A DNA stretch of 64,000 nt from NCBI RefSeq assembly GCF_000002865.3, contig NW_001865041.1:454421-518420 (forward strand), in the 5' to 3' direction. Positions 1 through 11,781 of this stretch are shown in pieces (the stretch's first letter is position 1; each line of letters begins with the position of its first letter). The stretch comes from Monosiga brevicollis MX1 (taxonomy: Eukaryota; Opisthokonta; Choanoflagellata; Craspedida; Salpingoecidae). The notes under the pieces were generated by a model. That model saw only the letters and a program-made list of their open reading frames with translations. It did not search any database and was not told the origin of the DNA. The position numbers and the translations under genes were made by a program.

Positions 1-3000
1 GCAAGGAAGGTGCGTAGGAAGTGGGGCTGGCGGGTCAAGTCGGAACGGAGATCAACATACCGAGCAAAGCGGAATGAAAAGGATCGCTTGCGTTTGCCTT
101 GAGAGCCCTACAACAGTAGCATCGACAAGAGCACATGGCGACCATGGCGCACAGCGTGGGTGAGCAAACAAAAGAGGCAAACTTTGGTATTTCCCCCGTC
201 GGAAGCACTGCCCCTCTCGGGTTTGCTTCACCGAGCCCTTGTGCAAACACAAACCAAGACAGCTTCATGCTCTGCCTCGTTGCTGTTCGAGCCATCATGG
301 GCAATGTCGCCGAGCATGCGCTCAGCCCTAGAAAATATCGAGTTTCAAAGGCAAGGGGTAATCAGAGGACGCCGCCACAGGCAGGACAGAGCAACGTCAA
401 AAGTATGCTGCGTGCTTTTTCTTCTTTCTTCTCCCTTGCCGTTAGCCCGACGCCGAACATTGCGTGACTGTCGTACCGAGCACGGGAAGGGATGAGGCCC
501 TTGACGTTGGTGCGGACATCTTGCACTTCCCACCAATCAGCATGAATGTCCTTAATGAGCACAAACACGTCGTGTAGGGTAACGCTGGACAAGCATGGCA
601 AAAGTGGTGTCAGCGACGGGGCTCAATGCAGGATAGCAAGCACCGGTTGGCGGCATATGGGCCAAGGAGCCCTGGCACGGTCAGCACGGACGCACCGGAA
701 AAGGTGTTTCTTGCGAAACTTGGAGGCGACGCTCGAGTCTTGCGCAGGGTCATAATCAAACAGGGCACGCAAGCAAAGGCTGTCTTGGGGAATTTGATTG
801 AGCTCCTTGCTCGTTTCAATCGTGTTGGCTTGGACGGCGGCCATACGCTGCTTGTACAAGTCGTACATGCCGGGGTTGGCGGTTAGGTTGAGGGTCATGA
901 CACCATCAGTAATGTGTTTGACCAGGTTGGCGGCTTGGCGATAGCTGGCCAAGGCGAGGTCCTGGCCGTTCATGGAAAGAATCTGATCACCCTCAAATAC
1001 TTGTCCACTCTCAATCGCAGCACCCTCGGGCAAAATGCGCGAGATAAAAATGCCCACGGGCTCACCCTCCTCTGCAGGCCCGGCCTTGGCAGGGCCAAGC
1101 AGGCTAAAGCCAAAGCCAGCCTTGCCCTTATAGAGAGTGACGGTGCGCAGATCTGACATCTTATCGGCCGCGTCAAAGGGCGAGGCCTCAAGCTGCAGGC
1201 TTGCGTTGACTTGCCCAAACGACTTGAGCGTGCCAGTGCGGGTGATGGGCACGGCAGCCGGCTTTTTGAGGCCGAGCGAGCGACTCAGCTCAGCTGTGGC
1301 CTTGTGAAAGGCGTTGTGCTCCACAACGAGCACAATCGGACTGGCAGGGTTGCGCAGCATCTCAACCGCGCGCTAACAAATTGCGCAAGAGAACGAGAGG
1401 CGGCACAACGAGGGAGAGAGAGAGAGGAAAAAAATAGTAACACGTCAAAATCGGGTGAGCAAGCCAAGCGAGCTGTGAGTTACTGAACGGTTCTTGCCTG
1501 CACATGCGAGGCACGGTGCGTGTGTTTCTCAAAGCCACCTCCATTTTCGAGTCATGTGTGCAGGTGGAACAACTCACCTCATGGGTAATTTTCTCGCAGG
1601 ATTCCCCTTGCACAGAGAGGACCCGATCGCCGACGGCGAGGCGACCGTCTTCCTTGGCGGCGGAATCGGGAATGATCTTGCTGATAAAAATGCCATCATC
1701 GCCGGCGATATGGGGGCTGCCTTGGCCCCCGGCAATGGTAAAGCCCAGTCCGCGGCCATGCTGGCGGTGTAGACTGATGGTTTCGGTGTGCGTCATCATG
1801 ATCGAGGCACTCGACTCCTGGCGCGCACGTGGCTTGGTCGCGTTGAGCGCCCCGTGAAGCACCACCATCTAAGTTCAAGTTGGCAGTGCATAATGTTGGC
1901 GGCAAGAATAAGAGCAAATGAGGCCAAGCGGAGAGGCTGTCATTGCCATGGGCGCAAAGTGAAAGGGGCTTGAGTGGGGGGACGAAAACGGATGGGAGCC
2001 GGCATCAACGAACATTAAGAGCACCGCCTTGACGCAGGAGCGCCACGACTTCGCCATGCGTCTTGTTCTCGAGGCTCACGCCGTTGATGGAGACAATTGA
2101 ATCGCCGGGGGTCAGTCGGCCCGTGCGGTTGGCAGCACCGTGAGGTACAATATCTGTGATGAAGATGGAATTATCACCAGCCACCAGGGGCCGATCAGTG
2201 CCACCCGTGATGGACATGCCCAGGCCTTCCGAGCCTGCGCGTAGCACCACCTCCTCCATCCGCAGCTTTTCCAACCGCGAGCTCTGGGATTGCTATGTAT
2301 GGTGTTGTGGGGTTCGTATTATTTACGTGTCAAGGCAACATCAGAAGTAATGAATGGGGACGGAGGGCAGGTCGCGGAGAACGCTGCACCAAGCACAAAC
2401 AAGGTACGCCCAAAGTACCACGAGGCGTACCGAGGAGACAGAGCCGCCAGGGGACCGGGCGCTGTCGTTGTCGCTGGGTGCGTCGCCGCGAGCTGAAGAG
2501 GTGCCGGCCCCGACATCGTAGTCATGCTCCCACTCCAGGTCTTGCGGAGCCACGCTGCTCCCGCCACCAATGGAGGAAATGCGGGGACGCAGGGGCGAGG
2601 CACCGCTCGCACTGGAACGGTGTACCACTCGATCAAAGTAAAAGTCTTGCAGCTCTGTTTGGGGCGACAGGCAAAGATTTGGACGCCATATTATGATTCG
2701 CCAGCTCACAGGCAAAGATTGGCCAACTCTGTTCAGCGCCGCAAACACCCGGCGCGTCTCTCTTGGAGGAGGCGGAGCAGGTAGAACAGGAGGAGCAACA
2801 ATAAGCAAGGCCTACCGAGGAGAGCGACGAAGAGACGGGATTGCATGACATCAATGAGGGCATCGTAGGGCGCCGTCTCTTCACTGGGCACGCTATTGCG
2901 AATGTCAGTGAGCAGCTTCAGGGCCCGAAGGGCCTCTGTGCGGGGTACAAGGGCAGACGAGCAAGACGGCAGGCGCAAGTGAGAGGCCGCAAGCTGACGA

Positions 3001-3014
3001 AGCTTTTCGGGCAA
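1..3014 (-). CDS. DLG: Discs-large (DLG/PSD-95-type) MAGUK scaffold, 3' part outside window
   Basis: Membrane-associated scaffold of the Dlg family, which in animals organises receptors and cell-polarity complexes under the membrane. Domains run in Dlg order. An L27 domain is split by an intron (exon 3014-2816, containing LIDVMQSRLFVALL, joined to exon 2654-2431, beginning ELQDFYFDRVV). PDZ1 is exon 2283-2014 (GLGMSITGG). PDZ2 is exons 1868-1578 (GLGFTIAGG) plus the start of an exon beginning at 1372. PDZ3 lies near 1190-900 (GFGFSLLGP, GIFISRILPEGAA). An SH3 domain is split between about 735 (LCLRALFDYDP) and 590-475 (IKDIHADWWEVQDV, GLIPSRA). A further exon near 330-250 reads AERMLGDIAHDGSNSNEAE. 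Phases of the listed exons close. The guanylate-kinase-like domain expected next would lie left of base 1 and is not seen. The ATG at 3014 gives a short leader before L27; an intron inside that leader cannot be excluded. It is divergent from PCCA. Confidence 0.9.
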
Positions 3015-4789
3015 TCAGCACAGAGGTGTGGGTAAAACCGAGGTTGACCTTCTTTGGTCATGGGCATGGCGAGGGTGGCAGAAAGCAGTCTCCAAGCCAC
3101 ATGCCAGAGTCTCAGATCTGAGAGCTCTGAAAATGGCCCTCGCGGCCGCTGGCAAGCTTTCCACGCAGAGAGCGGCGTTGGCGGGATCTGTCCCGCTCAA
3201 CGATCTACACGAAAACGGAAAAGGCATCGGGCGGAGCGCCAAGGGATCTGGGGTGAGCCAAGGTGCGCAAGTCAGGAACGGCAAAGAAGAACAGCTCAGT
3301 GCAGGCTGCCATGGAAATAGAAACCGGAGCACAGTGGGCGGTCTTTGATAGGTGTGGGGTAACAAGTCACGATAGGCGGCAGGCTTGCCCAGAACCACAG
3401 TTCATGACAAACGAGGAACCAACCCTCCTCTCGCCCCAAAAACAAGAAAAATAAAAAATAAAATAACAACGACAGAAAACCAGTCATTGGAAACGATAGG
3501 GGCCCGGAAATGATGATGCTGGGGTGAGGCAGGGATGGCTGGGGGTATATGAAGGCGCCGTATATGTAGCTGAGGGGGATGGGTGGAGGGGTGAAAGGGA
3601 GGAAGGGCCTGAGCTGCGCTGAGACAGACATCCAACTCGCCTGATTTTGCCGCCAAAAATGGCAGTGCAACCACACCCTTGTCTGGGAGAACAAGGACAA
3701 GCAAGACAAGTGGACAGGTGGAAGCGGAGGCGTAGATGATCTCTGGCTGGTTATCCATGCGTGCATGAAGGGGTGGTGTGCACGGAGGAAACAACAGCAG
3801 CAGCAGCAGACGAAGTTGAAGTCCTCAACCGCCCAACGAGCTCACCCACCTCGATCAGAAGAGAAGTGGCGGGCGACGTGTGGTTTGATGAGAGTTTTTG
3901 AAACTGTTTGAGGGATGGCAAGAGTTTCAGAGAGGATCCTGACAAGATTCAGAGGTGGTGAGCGGCATGGTATTGACATTGAATTTTCTCAAGGCATACC
4001 CTTACGGGTCTAGAGGGTTGACTGGATTGAGGGAGAATTTGAGAGAAGTTGTCAGAAAACCAACAGCATTGAGAGGGTTGAGAAGCACAGAGAGGCAAGT
4101 GGAGAGGTTGAGAGCGAAACACCTGGGCTATGATGTTGTCGAGCAACGTTGGAAACAAAAGTATGTGCTTGTCATGCCACAAACGCTAGAGAACGACTGG
4201 TTACGCCAGATGAAGCTTCAGTCCAAGCCAAACAACGTCAGATTAGTCAAATGGTTACTCCAGATCAAGCCAGAGGCAGCCGTGTATGACCCGCCAACCA
4301 TAGGACAGAAGCAGCCAAAAGGTCGACTGGTCACAACCACTGTTGCGACCAATTTATCATGCCGGTAACCACCCCACTTATTATCTTTAAAGTGCGACAT
4401 ACTCACACTTTAAACCACGTATAAAGTGTATCATTTGACGGACTTGGATGACAAGGGTGGTGTGCTGCTGCATTCGCCTCTTCATTTCATTTCTCTCCGT
4501 GCACAGTCAGTGAGCGGCCACATGATGCAAACCGGCCCTGCAAACGCGTTCTAAGCGACCTCGGCGACAGGGCAGGCAGGCAGAGAGGGAGGGGGGGAGA
4601 CATGTTGCATTGGATGGCTGCTTACGGATGGGATGAAAAGGGGGAGTAGCTCTTGGAACTAGCAGAGGGTGCTATCATATGGGTTCGCTGGGGGCTGCAA
4701 AGTCACTCCTCGGACGTTGGCTGTGCACGCCGTGCGCGCTCACTTTGTTGCTGCGCGCTTGCTGCCGCCTTGCCCTGCAGACTGCAGCC
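3015..4789. other. Divergent intergenic region between DLG and PCCA, no supported gene
   Basis: About 1.8 kb between two divergent start codons. I see no family-like coding sequence. Both strands contain open frames (for example 3955-4368 plus and 3766-3296 minus), but they are low in recognisable content and not clearly spliced to anything. Bases 3885-4115 are rich in TTGAGAG-like words, also seen in the SPG7/CHMP1 divergent region. A CAG-type triplet patch lies near 3795-3812. Confidence 0.55.
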
Positions 4790-7700
4790 ATGATGCTCGG
4801 CCACCATCTGCGCCGGGCTGCCCCAGCCGTTCGCGTCCTACCTGCGGTATGAAGCCAGACTTTTGCTGCCTCGGTGTTTTCGGTCTTGCTCGTCCTACCA
4901 CCTACCTTTCTCCCCCTACCCTTCGCTCGACCCCGAGGCCGACTCGTCGCGGCTCTTTTGTGGTTCCTTTCTCTTCAGACGCCCGTTGCGCCGCCCCACC
5001 TCATCGGATGTTGGCTTACATAGGCGTCGTATGGGGCTCTCCGCTTTCTCAGTACAGATGCTCCAGAAAAGGTGTGTTTGAATGAGGCAGTAGTACCCCC
5101 GCCCCGCCATCCATGCATGCATCTCATCACCCTCGGTTTGGCTGGTCGTGCGCCTGCCTTGCTATCGGCGTTGTTGCTGTTATCCCAGCTCTTTGACAAG
5201 CTTCTGATTGCCAACCGTGGTGAAATCGCCTGCCGTGTCATCAAGACCTGCAAGAAGCTTGGCATCGAGACTGTCGCCGTCCACAGTGATGCGGACGCAG
5301 ATGCGGTTGGTTTGGATACGCCTGCACTCACACTTCATGCTCTTGAGTCCTTACCCTTCCGATTGTCTGCGCTTCCTTTCTCATTATCCCTGTTGAAACC
5401 GTTGCCTGGGGCCGGTGGCCACGACAGCTGCACACGCGCATGGCCGATGAAAAGGTCCTGATCGGCACAGCCCAGTCCAGCGATAGCTACTTGCGCATGG
5501 ACCGCATCCTCAAGGCCATCAAGCTCACGGGCGCCCAGGCAGTGCATCCTGGTTATGGTTTCCTCTCGGAGAACAAGGCTTTTGCCCAGCTACTGGAGGA
5601 CAATGGCATTGCTTTCGTCGGTCCGGGTACCCACGCCATCGAGGTCATGGGTGACAAGATTGCGAGCAAGAAAATCGCCGAGGACGCCGGTGTCAACATT
5701 ATTCCTGGCTTCTCTGGCGTCGTCCAGGGCCCGGATCATGCCATCCAGCTCGCGCAGGAGATTGGCTACCCCGTCATGATCAAGGCTTCAGCTGGTGGCG
5801 GTGGCAAGGGCATGCGTGTTGCTTGGAACGATGCCGAAGTTCGAGCTGGTTATCGCCTCTCGTCCCAGGGTCAGTTGGTCAGCCTTCCTTCCCCATGTCC
5901 GACATTGCGCTCAAATCAACTGATGCGCCCCTTCTCCTCCGCGCTTTTCCATCGTTTTTCTTCTGCAGAGGCCAAGGCCAGTTTCGGTGATGACCGCCTT
6001 TTGATTGAAAAGTACATTGATAAGCCCCGCCACATTGAGATTCAGGTTTTGGCCGACAGCCACGGCAACGCCATCTACCTCAACGAGCGTGAATGCTCGA
6101 TCCAGCGCCGCAACCAAAAGGTCATTGAAGAGGCTCCTTCCACTTTTTTGAACGAGGAAACCCGTCGCGCCATGGGCGAGCAGGCTTGTGCTCTTGCCCG
6201 CGCCGTCGACTACAAGTCTGCCGGTTGGTCATTGTGGCCTGTGATCATTGTTCCTGGGCCGACATGATTGAGACTCACACTGCTCCGGTCTTCTGCTGCG
6301 CGCTTAGGTACCGTTGAATTTTTGGTCGATTCTCAGCGCAACTTTTACTTTTGCGAGATGAACACTCGCCTGCAGGTACACGCCCCTCACCCTTAATCGA
6401 CGGGTGCCCATTTGTTGGCCCACAAGCAGGAGTTGACTCGCGTGTTTCGGGACATCTAGGTCGAGCATCCTGTTACCGAGCTTATCACCGGCGTCGATCT
6501 CGTCGAGCAAATGATTCGCGTCGCTGCTGGTACGAACCTTTGGATCCTTTCCCTGCTGCACCCTCACTCCCCGTCACTATAGCTGGTGCATGTATTTGAT
6601 TTTGATTTCATTTTGGATTTTCTCTCCCTTGATTGCCCTGGATGTGCACACCATTGTGCCTTGTAGGACTGCCCCTTACGCTCAAACAATCGGACATTGG
6701 CATCAAGGGCTGGGCCTTTGAATCGCGTGTCTATGCCGAGGATCCCGTCAAGTACCTGCCTTCAACCGGTCATCTGCACCGCTACATTGAGCCAACCAAC
6801 GTACGACGTCCGCTGCCACGCACTGGTCGCCCAGCCGTGTCCTGTGGTGGTTTGGTGGATTGATCGCGGCAGTTCGATTTGCGTCTTGATTGCCGGTGCT
6901 CATGTGCCAACGAGTCGTTCGTGCTCTTTTCTCTTTTTTAGCTCCCGGGCGTGCGCGTGGACACTGGCATTTTCGAGGGCAGCGAGATTAGCATGTTCTA
7001 CGACCCCATGATTTCCAAGCTCATCACCTATGGCAAGGTGTGTTGCTGTCGTCGTCGTCCTTTCCTTCTCGGGCCAACCCACGACAACTAGACCTGCGTA
7101 CCGCACTGGCAATCATTCATCCTCTCCCCTTAGTTCTCATTCGCCCCTCACTCATCTTCTGGGACTCTTTCTAGGACCGCAATGAGGCTCTCCAACGCAT
7201 GGGCGATGCCCTGGACCACTATGTCATTCGTGGTATGTGTGGTGCCCCCCCCCCCCCCCCTCATGTCAAAGCACCTTTGAACCGTCTTTGAGGATTCATT
7301 GTTTTGTGTGGGGCTTGGACATGCTCCAACGCGTTTGTGGGCCTGCAGGCGTGAAGCACAACATTCCTCTGCTGCGCGACGTGATTGAGCAGCCGCGCTT
7401 TGTCTCAGGCGATATCTCCACCAGCTTTTTGCAAGAGACTTACCCCGACGGCTTCCCTGGCTACCAGCTAAGTCAGAAGCAACGCCACAGCCTGGTGGCC
7501 GTGGCCGCTTACCTGCACATGTCGCGTTGCCTCGGTGACCAGGAGTACATCAAGGATGACGTTTCCCCCGCCATGCCCTTCTACGCCGGCAAGGTCTGCG
7601 TGACTTTGGGCGGTGAAGTCTTCACCATTGAGCAGTCGGACGAGGACTTCCGTTACACGGCCGTTTTTGAGGGTGGTGAGACGATCGAGCTGGCCAATGT

Positions 7701-8253
7701 CGAATATGATGCGCCCGTGCTGCGCGCTAGCGCCAACGACGAGCCCATTACTGTGCAGCTTGTCAGCCAGGACCCCCACAAGGTTCATCTGTCCTATGTG
7801 GGCACGGACTTTGAGGTGGTCGTGCGTACTCAAGAGGAGCAGCGCTGCTTTGAAATCCTGCCCGAGAAGAAGACTCAGAAGATGGACAACTTTGTGGCCA
7901 CACCCATGCCGGGAACGCTCATCTCTCTCAACGTGAAGGAAGGCGACACTGTCTTTGAAGGCCAGGAAATTGCCATTGTGGAGGCCATGAAGATGCAGAA
8001 CCAGCTCCTGGCACCCCGCGCCGGCAAGATCAAGAAGGTTTATGTCAAGGTCAGTCCAGCCTCATCTCGGGTTGTCCCCGCTCTGTCGCCTGCCTGATTC
8101 CTGTTCCTTGCCTGGCTCACCGTTCTGATCTCTGTGCCTTGACGAACATTTGCGCCGTGCGCGTTTTCTACCCAGCCGGGTGAGACGCTGGATGATGGCG
8201 AGCTGATTGTTGAGCTTGAGGACGAGGCAACCGCTGCCGAGCAGGACAAGTAG
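4790..8253 (+). CDS. PCCA: Propionyl-CoA carboxylase alpha subunit, mitochondrial
   Basis: Biotin-dependent carboxylase subunit that carboxylates its own biotin with ATP and bicarbonate; with the beta subunit it converts propionyl-CoA to methylmalonyl-CoA in mitochondria. Eleven exons join in phase: 4790-4846, 5189-5305, 5428-5869, 5969-6223, 6308-6375, 6460-6529, 6667-6800, 6942-7037, 7175-7232, 7349-8049 and 8176-8253, giving 691 residues (human about 728). The N terminus ([19 protein letters not shown]) is an Arg-rich presequence. Then come the biotin-carboxylase N domain ([19 protein letters not shown]), ATP-grasp ([40 protein letters not shown]), the BT domain, and biotinyl motif AMKMQN with the biotin lysine at about residue 647. 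Similarity to PCCA is closer than to pyruvate or methylcrotonyl-CoA carboxylase, and there is no carboxyltransferase domain. A C-run (about 7247-7260) lies in intron 9. Confidence 0.96.
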
Positions 8254-8559
8254 GCGCGAGAGCTTCTCGCTTCACGTCGCTATAACTGCCATGATGTTGG
8301 CAATTGCATTGTGACTTGCTCTTTGTGCTCTGTGTGCACATGCACTGGGTGGGCTCTGGTGTTTTGGGAGGAAACCATCACCAGCACCCCACGTCTTGCT
8401 TTTTTTTTTTTTTTTCACTCATTACTCTTGCCACTTTTCGGTTTCAACCCTAAAATGACAATCGTCACCTTTGAAAACTGCGTGCCAGCTTGGTATTTCT
8501 CATCTTCACCGCTGAGTCAGCTGACAAACAATGATAACGTTGGCATATTCGCAGCAAGA

Positions 8560-8702
<143 letters not shown>

Positions 8703-8748
8703 GAAAAACAAAGTTGATGTCCAAACATTTTGTAGATCAAACACCAAG

Positions 8749-11262
8749 ATGCTGAGAGCAGCAGAGCCAGCGAGAGAGCGCGGCTGCTCTTGGCTGGCAG
8801 TCGTGGTGTTGTCCATGATGATCGGGGTTGGAATCTGTGGTGCTGACTCGGCTCCCGATCCCTGTATCATGGGCCTCGCTACAGTGGGTCGCGTGGCCCC
8901 GAAATTGCTCGTGCGTGTGGTCGAGCAGCTCGAGCAGCAACGTACTGCTCATCACCTCGCCGGACTGGCCTGGCTCCAACATGGCAGCCCCGTCCGTACG
9001 ATCGCATCTTCTTTGCAATGGGAAGCTATATATGTGGCAGCTGTCGAGGATGAGGTTGCAGCTTCTCCAGCGAGCGAGGCAACAGTGGCTTCGCTGCTTA
9101 AGCTTTTGGACGACATCTTCACAGCATCACGCTTGACGCCCTGTGCCCGATGGGTCGTTCTGGTCGGAGGCTGGGACCCCAAGGAGGCGCCCCCTTCGCC
9201 TGATATCTTTGCAAACGTAATACAAGATTGGCCGAATACCCTACAGCTGGTATTGAGTCTGCCGGGTGCAGATTTCGTTTCTCAGCGCGTAGGCTTTGCA
9301 GAGGCTGACCGCGCCTTTCCCGATGGCAGCTATTTTCGACGCGCTCCGACCCTCAAGGCGCTCATCTCCATGGGTGACATTGCCTCCAACTCCTTGCAAG
9401 CACACATCCTCGCCAAAGGTTGGTTTGGGCCATGAAAGACACGTTCATAATCATGGGCCTGTGCGCCGCATATGTGTCTCTGACGGGCTGCAATCGCCGC
9501 CACATGTTGTGGTCTGCACTTGAGTGTAGGAGGATACTTGCGGACCGTCTCTGCTCAGCAGCTACTCGAGCTTCATGGACGAGGCTACTTTGTGAATGAG
9601 CAACCATATGCACCAGCCTCTCGTCCACCGACAGCCGCGGCTGCCTTGCACGTGGACGTGATGTCGGCACCAGATGCTCACTGTGCACCCATCGCGGCCG
9701 ACCCCATGACCAACTATCTGGTATGGCTTTCGTGCCAATGGACGTGATGGAATCTGTGAGATGCACTCTTACGGGTTTGCACGGCGTAATGCCATGGGCA
9801 TCCTCATCACTTTGGTGCCGCCCTTCTCGTGCCGGGTTTGCAGGATGCACGGGGGAGCGAAGAACCATTCATGGAGACATTGGTGGCAGCAGCCAAACCA
9901 GTGCTGGTGCATAGCAAAGTCATTCAGGGCTGGGCAGGGCGGCAACGCTGGACGAATCTGAGCACGCTGCTAGACGACTTTGGGCTGGATGTGTTTGAGG
10001 ATGTCAAAGTGAGCCGGCATGGGCGTTACTCAGATGCAGACATGGCTGCACCCCTGGCTCAAAGCGAAGAGACCGACGTTCATTGGGAAGCTCCCTTTGA
10101 GGTGAAGGACCTGACACGTGCAGATATTGAGGCCAATGTGGCAGCCGCGCAGGCGTCAGCTGCAGGTGGTTCGCCTGCGGCCAAGTTGTCCTACTTTAGC
10201 TCCGTGTCAGAGGGTCTGTTGCGACACATGCGACCCGACTTTTGTGCCTACCTGACGTCCGATGACTGGATGTACCGACGCCAATTCGTGTGGTTCTCGA
10301 CGGCCGGGGCCACGACCCATTTCCATTTTGATCAAGATTACAACCTTTTTGTGCAGATGAGCGGCCGCAAGCGCTTTTACTTTTACCCCACCTCAGCAGC
10401 GCCGGACATGCGCATGTTTCCCCGCGTGCACCCTCTCTGGCACAAGTCGCAGCTTGACCCCTGTTCTTCGGGTAGCAATTCTGGTGGCATGGCGTTGAAT
10501 GACCGAAGGGCCTGGGTATTGGAGGTGGGCCCTGGTGATGCGGTGTATATTCCACCATACGTGTGGCATCGCGTGGAGACGTTGACGCCACACAGTCTCT
10601 CTTTGTCCACCCTTTCGCACGACGACGAGTTGCGGGAGAATATGGAGTCAATTTACACAATGGATCACAAGTTTGATCGTCTGCGCGATGGACGCGGGCG
10701 CATGTTTGCATTGCGCTTGTATGTGGACATGTTGCTCAATGAGATGGTGGGTTACCAGCGCACGCGTTCTTTCCTGGACGAGCTGCTGCGCGAGCGCTAC
10801 GCTGGACATGAGGCCCTGTTTGTTGATCAGCCGGAGTTGTGCGCGGCACAGCAAGTTGGTGGCCTGCCAACGGCCCAGCACGTATACGGTGACTGTTTAA
10901 CGGACATGCGCCTGACAACTGCTCTGTTTGAAACCATCACGGACCGTGCCGTCCGGGATCTGTTGCTGAAGGATTATATCGAGGAGCTTGCGGCTCAGGT
11001 CGTTGGGGCACGACAGGTTTGGAGCTTTTTCTACTACTGCTTTCGAGATCAGGTTCGGCAGGCCCCGGGCTTGCGCTTTGCGCGTGTTGCAGCTCGACAT
11101 GTGCGTTTGTGTGTGTCTGTGTGACATTGGCTCGTGGCACCCTGACCTCAGCGTGGCGTTGCGGTGCTGTAGGAATACTATATTACCGACATGGCGTCGG
11201 AGGAGCACTCCATGTGGGATTACGCGTCACCGGACGACCTGCCGAGTGAATCTGCAACTTGA
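8749..11262 (+). CDS. JmjC/cupin_8 Fe(II)/2-oxoglutarate oxygenase with signal peptide
   Basis: Predicted dioxygenase of the JmjC/cupin-8 superfamily. Exons 8749-9418, 9530-9720, 9844-11100 and 11173-11262 close in phase and encode 735 residues. The N terminus has a short charged stretch and a hydrophobic core (LAVVVLSMMIGVGICGADS), read as a signal peptide or anchor, so the enzyme probably works in the secretory pathway rather than the nucleus. The metal site is visible: HFHFD supplies the HxD pair (His448, Asp450), and GDAVYIPPYVWHRVE supplies the distal His (about 529). GRKRFYFYP is the usual strand following the HxD. The roughly 290 residues before this domain are unrecognised. The first ATG after the CA run was taken as start. 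A polyadenylation signal follows the stop. The substrate (protein hydroxylation or other) cannot be read from the sequence. Confidence 0.85.
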
Positions 11263-11264
11263 AG

Positions 11265-11270
11265 AATAAA
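11265..11270 (+). promoter_or_regulatory. Polyadenylation signal AATAAA of the JmjC gene
   Basis: A perfect AATAAA lies 2 bp after the TGA at 11260-11262, on the correct strand for the JmjC oxygenase. The spacing is very short but usable for a compact genome. Confidence 0.6.
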
Positions 11271-11781
11271 GTTTGTGATTTTTAAGGAAGCAAAACGTGT
11301 CGATCGGACATGTGGGATCATCCAGCTTCTCGTGTCGGGTATTTGTTGGATGATGCGTGATCTGGTAGACATGTTCTGGCTTTGCTTTTCATATGATGAA
11401 TTTCCTCGCTGCGCGGCAGGCCCGTGCAGACCATCCTGTCACTTTTGAGGTTGTCGGCATGTTGATCATGCTCTTGTTTTCCTTCTGTTTTTGCCTTTGA
11501 GTGGCATGCCTGAGCAAACTGAACCATGGCCCTCATTATCTGTTTAAATTTTTTGAAAAAACGTATGGGAAGCACGGTCGGACACAACTGACAGCTGACA
11601 TTGATAGGGTACAAGAGTGGTAGAGGGCCTCTGGTGTCAAGTCCTTGAGTGCGAGGCAGACGTGCTGCGCAGGGCTGCCGGGCGTCCATGGCCGTGGCAC
11701 CAATGTGTGTGAGGCGTGTTTGAGGCGCGAAAAGCCAGGGAATCCGCTCGGTAGCGTTGCGGTGCACTGCCATGCAAATGA
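11271..11781. other. Convergent 3' region between JmjC and UBC9, nothing coding seen
   Basis: About 510 bp between two stop codons facing each other. A minus-strand open frame (11773-11318) has no recognisable motif and lies downstream of the UBC9 stop, so it is read as 3' untranslated or intergenic DNA. Confidence 0.5.

Noticed and set aside
3296-3766. 156-codon minus-strand frame
   Set aside because: Phe/Pro/Leu-rich translation of pyrimidine-rich DNA with no domain; likely DLG upstream region.
3955-4368. 137-codon plus-strand frame between DLG and PCCA
   Set aside because: No motif, repeat-rich TTGAGAG start, no splice partner, and lower coding-like composition than neighbours.
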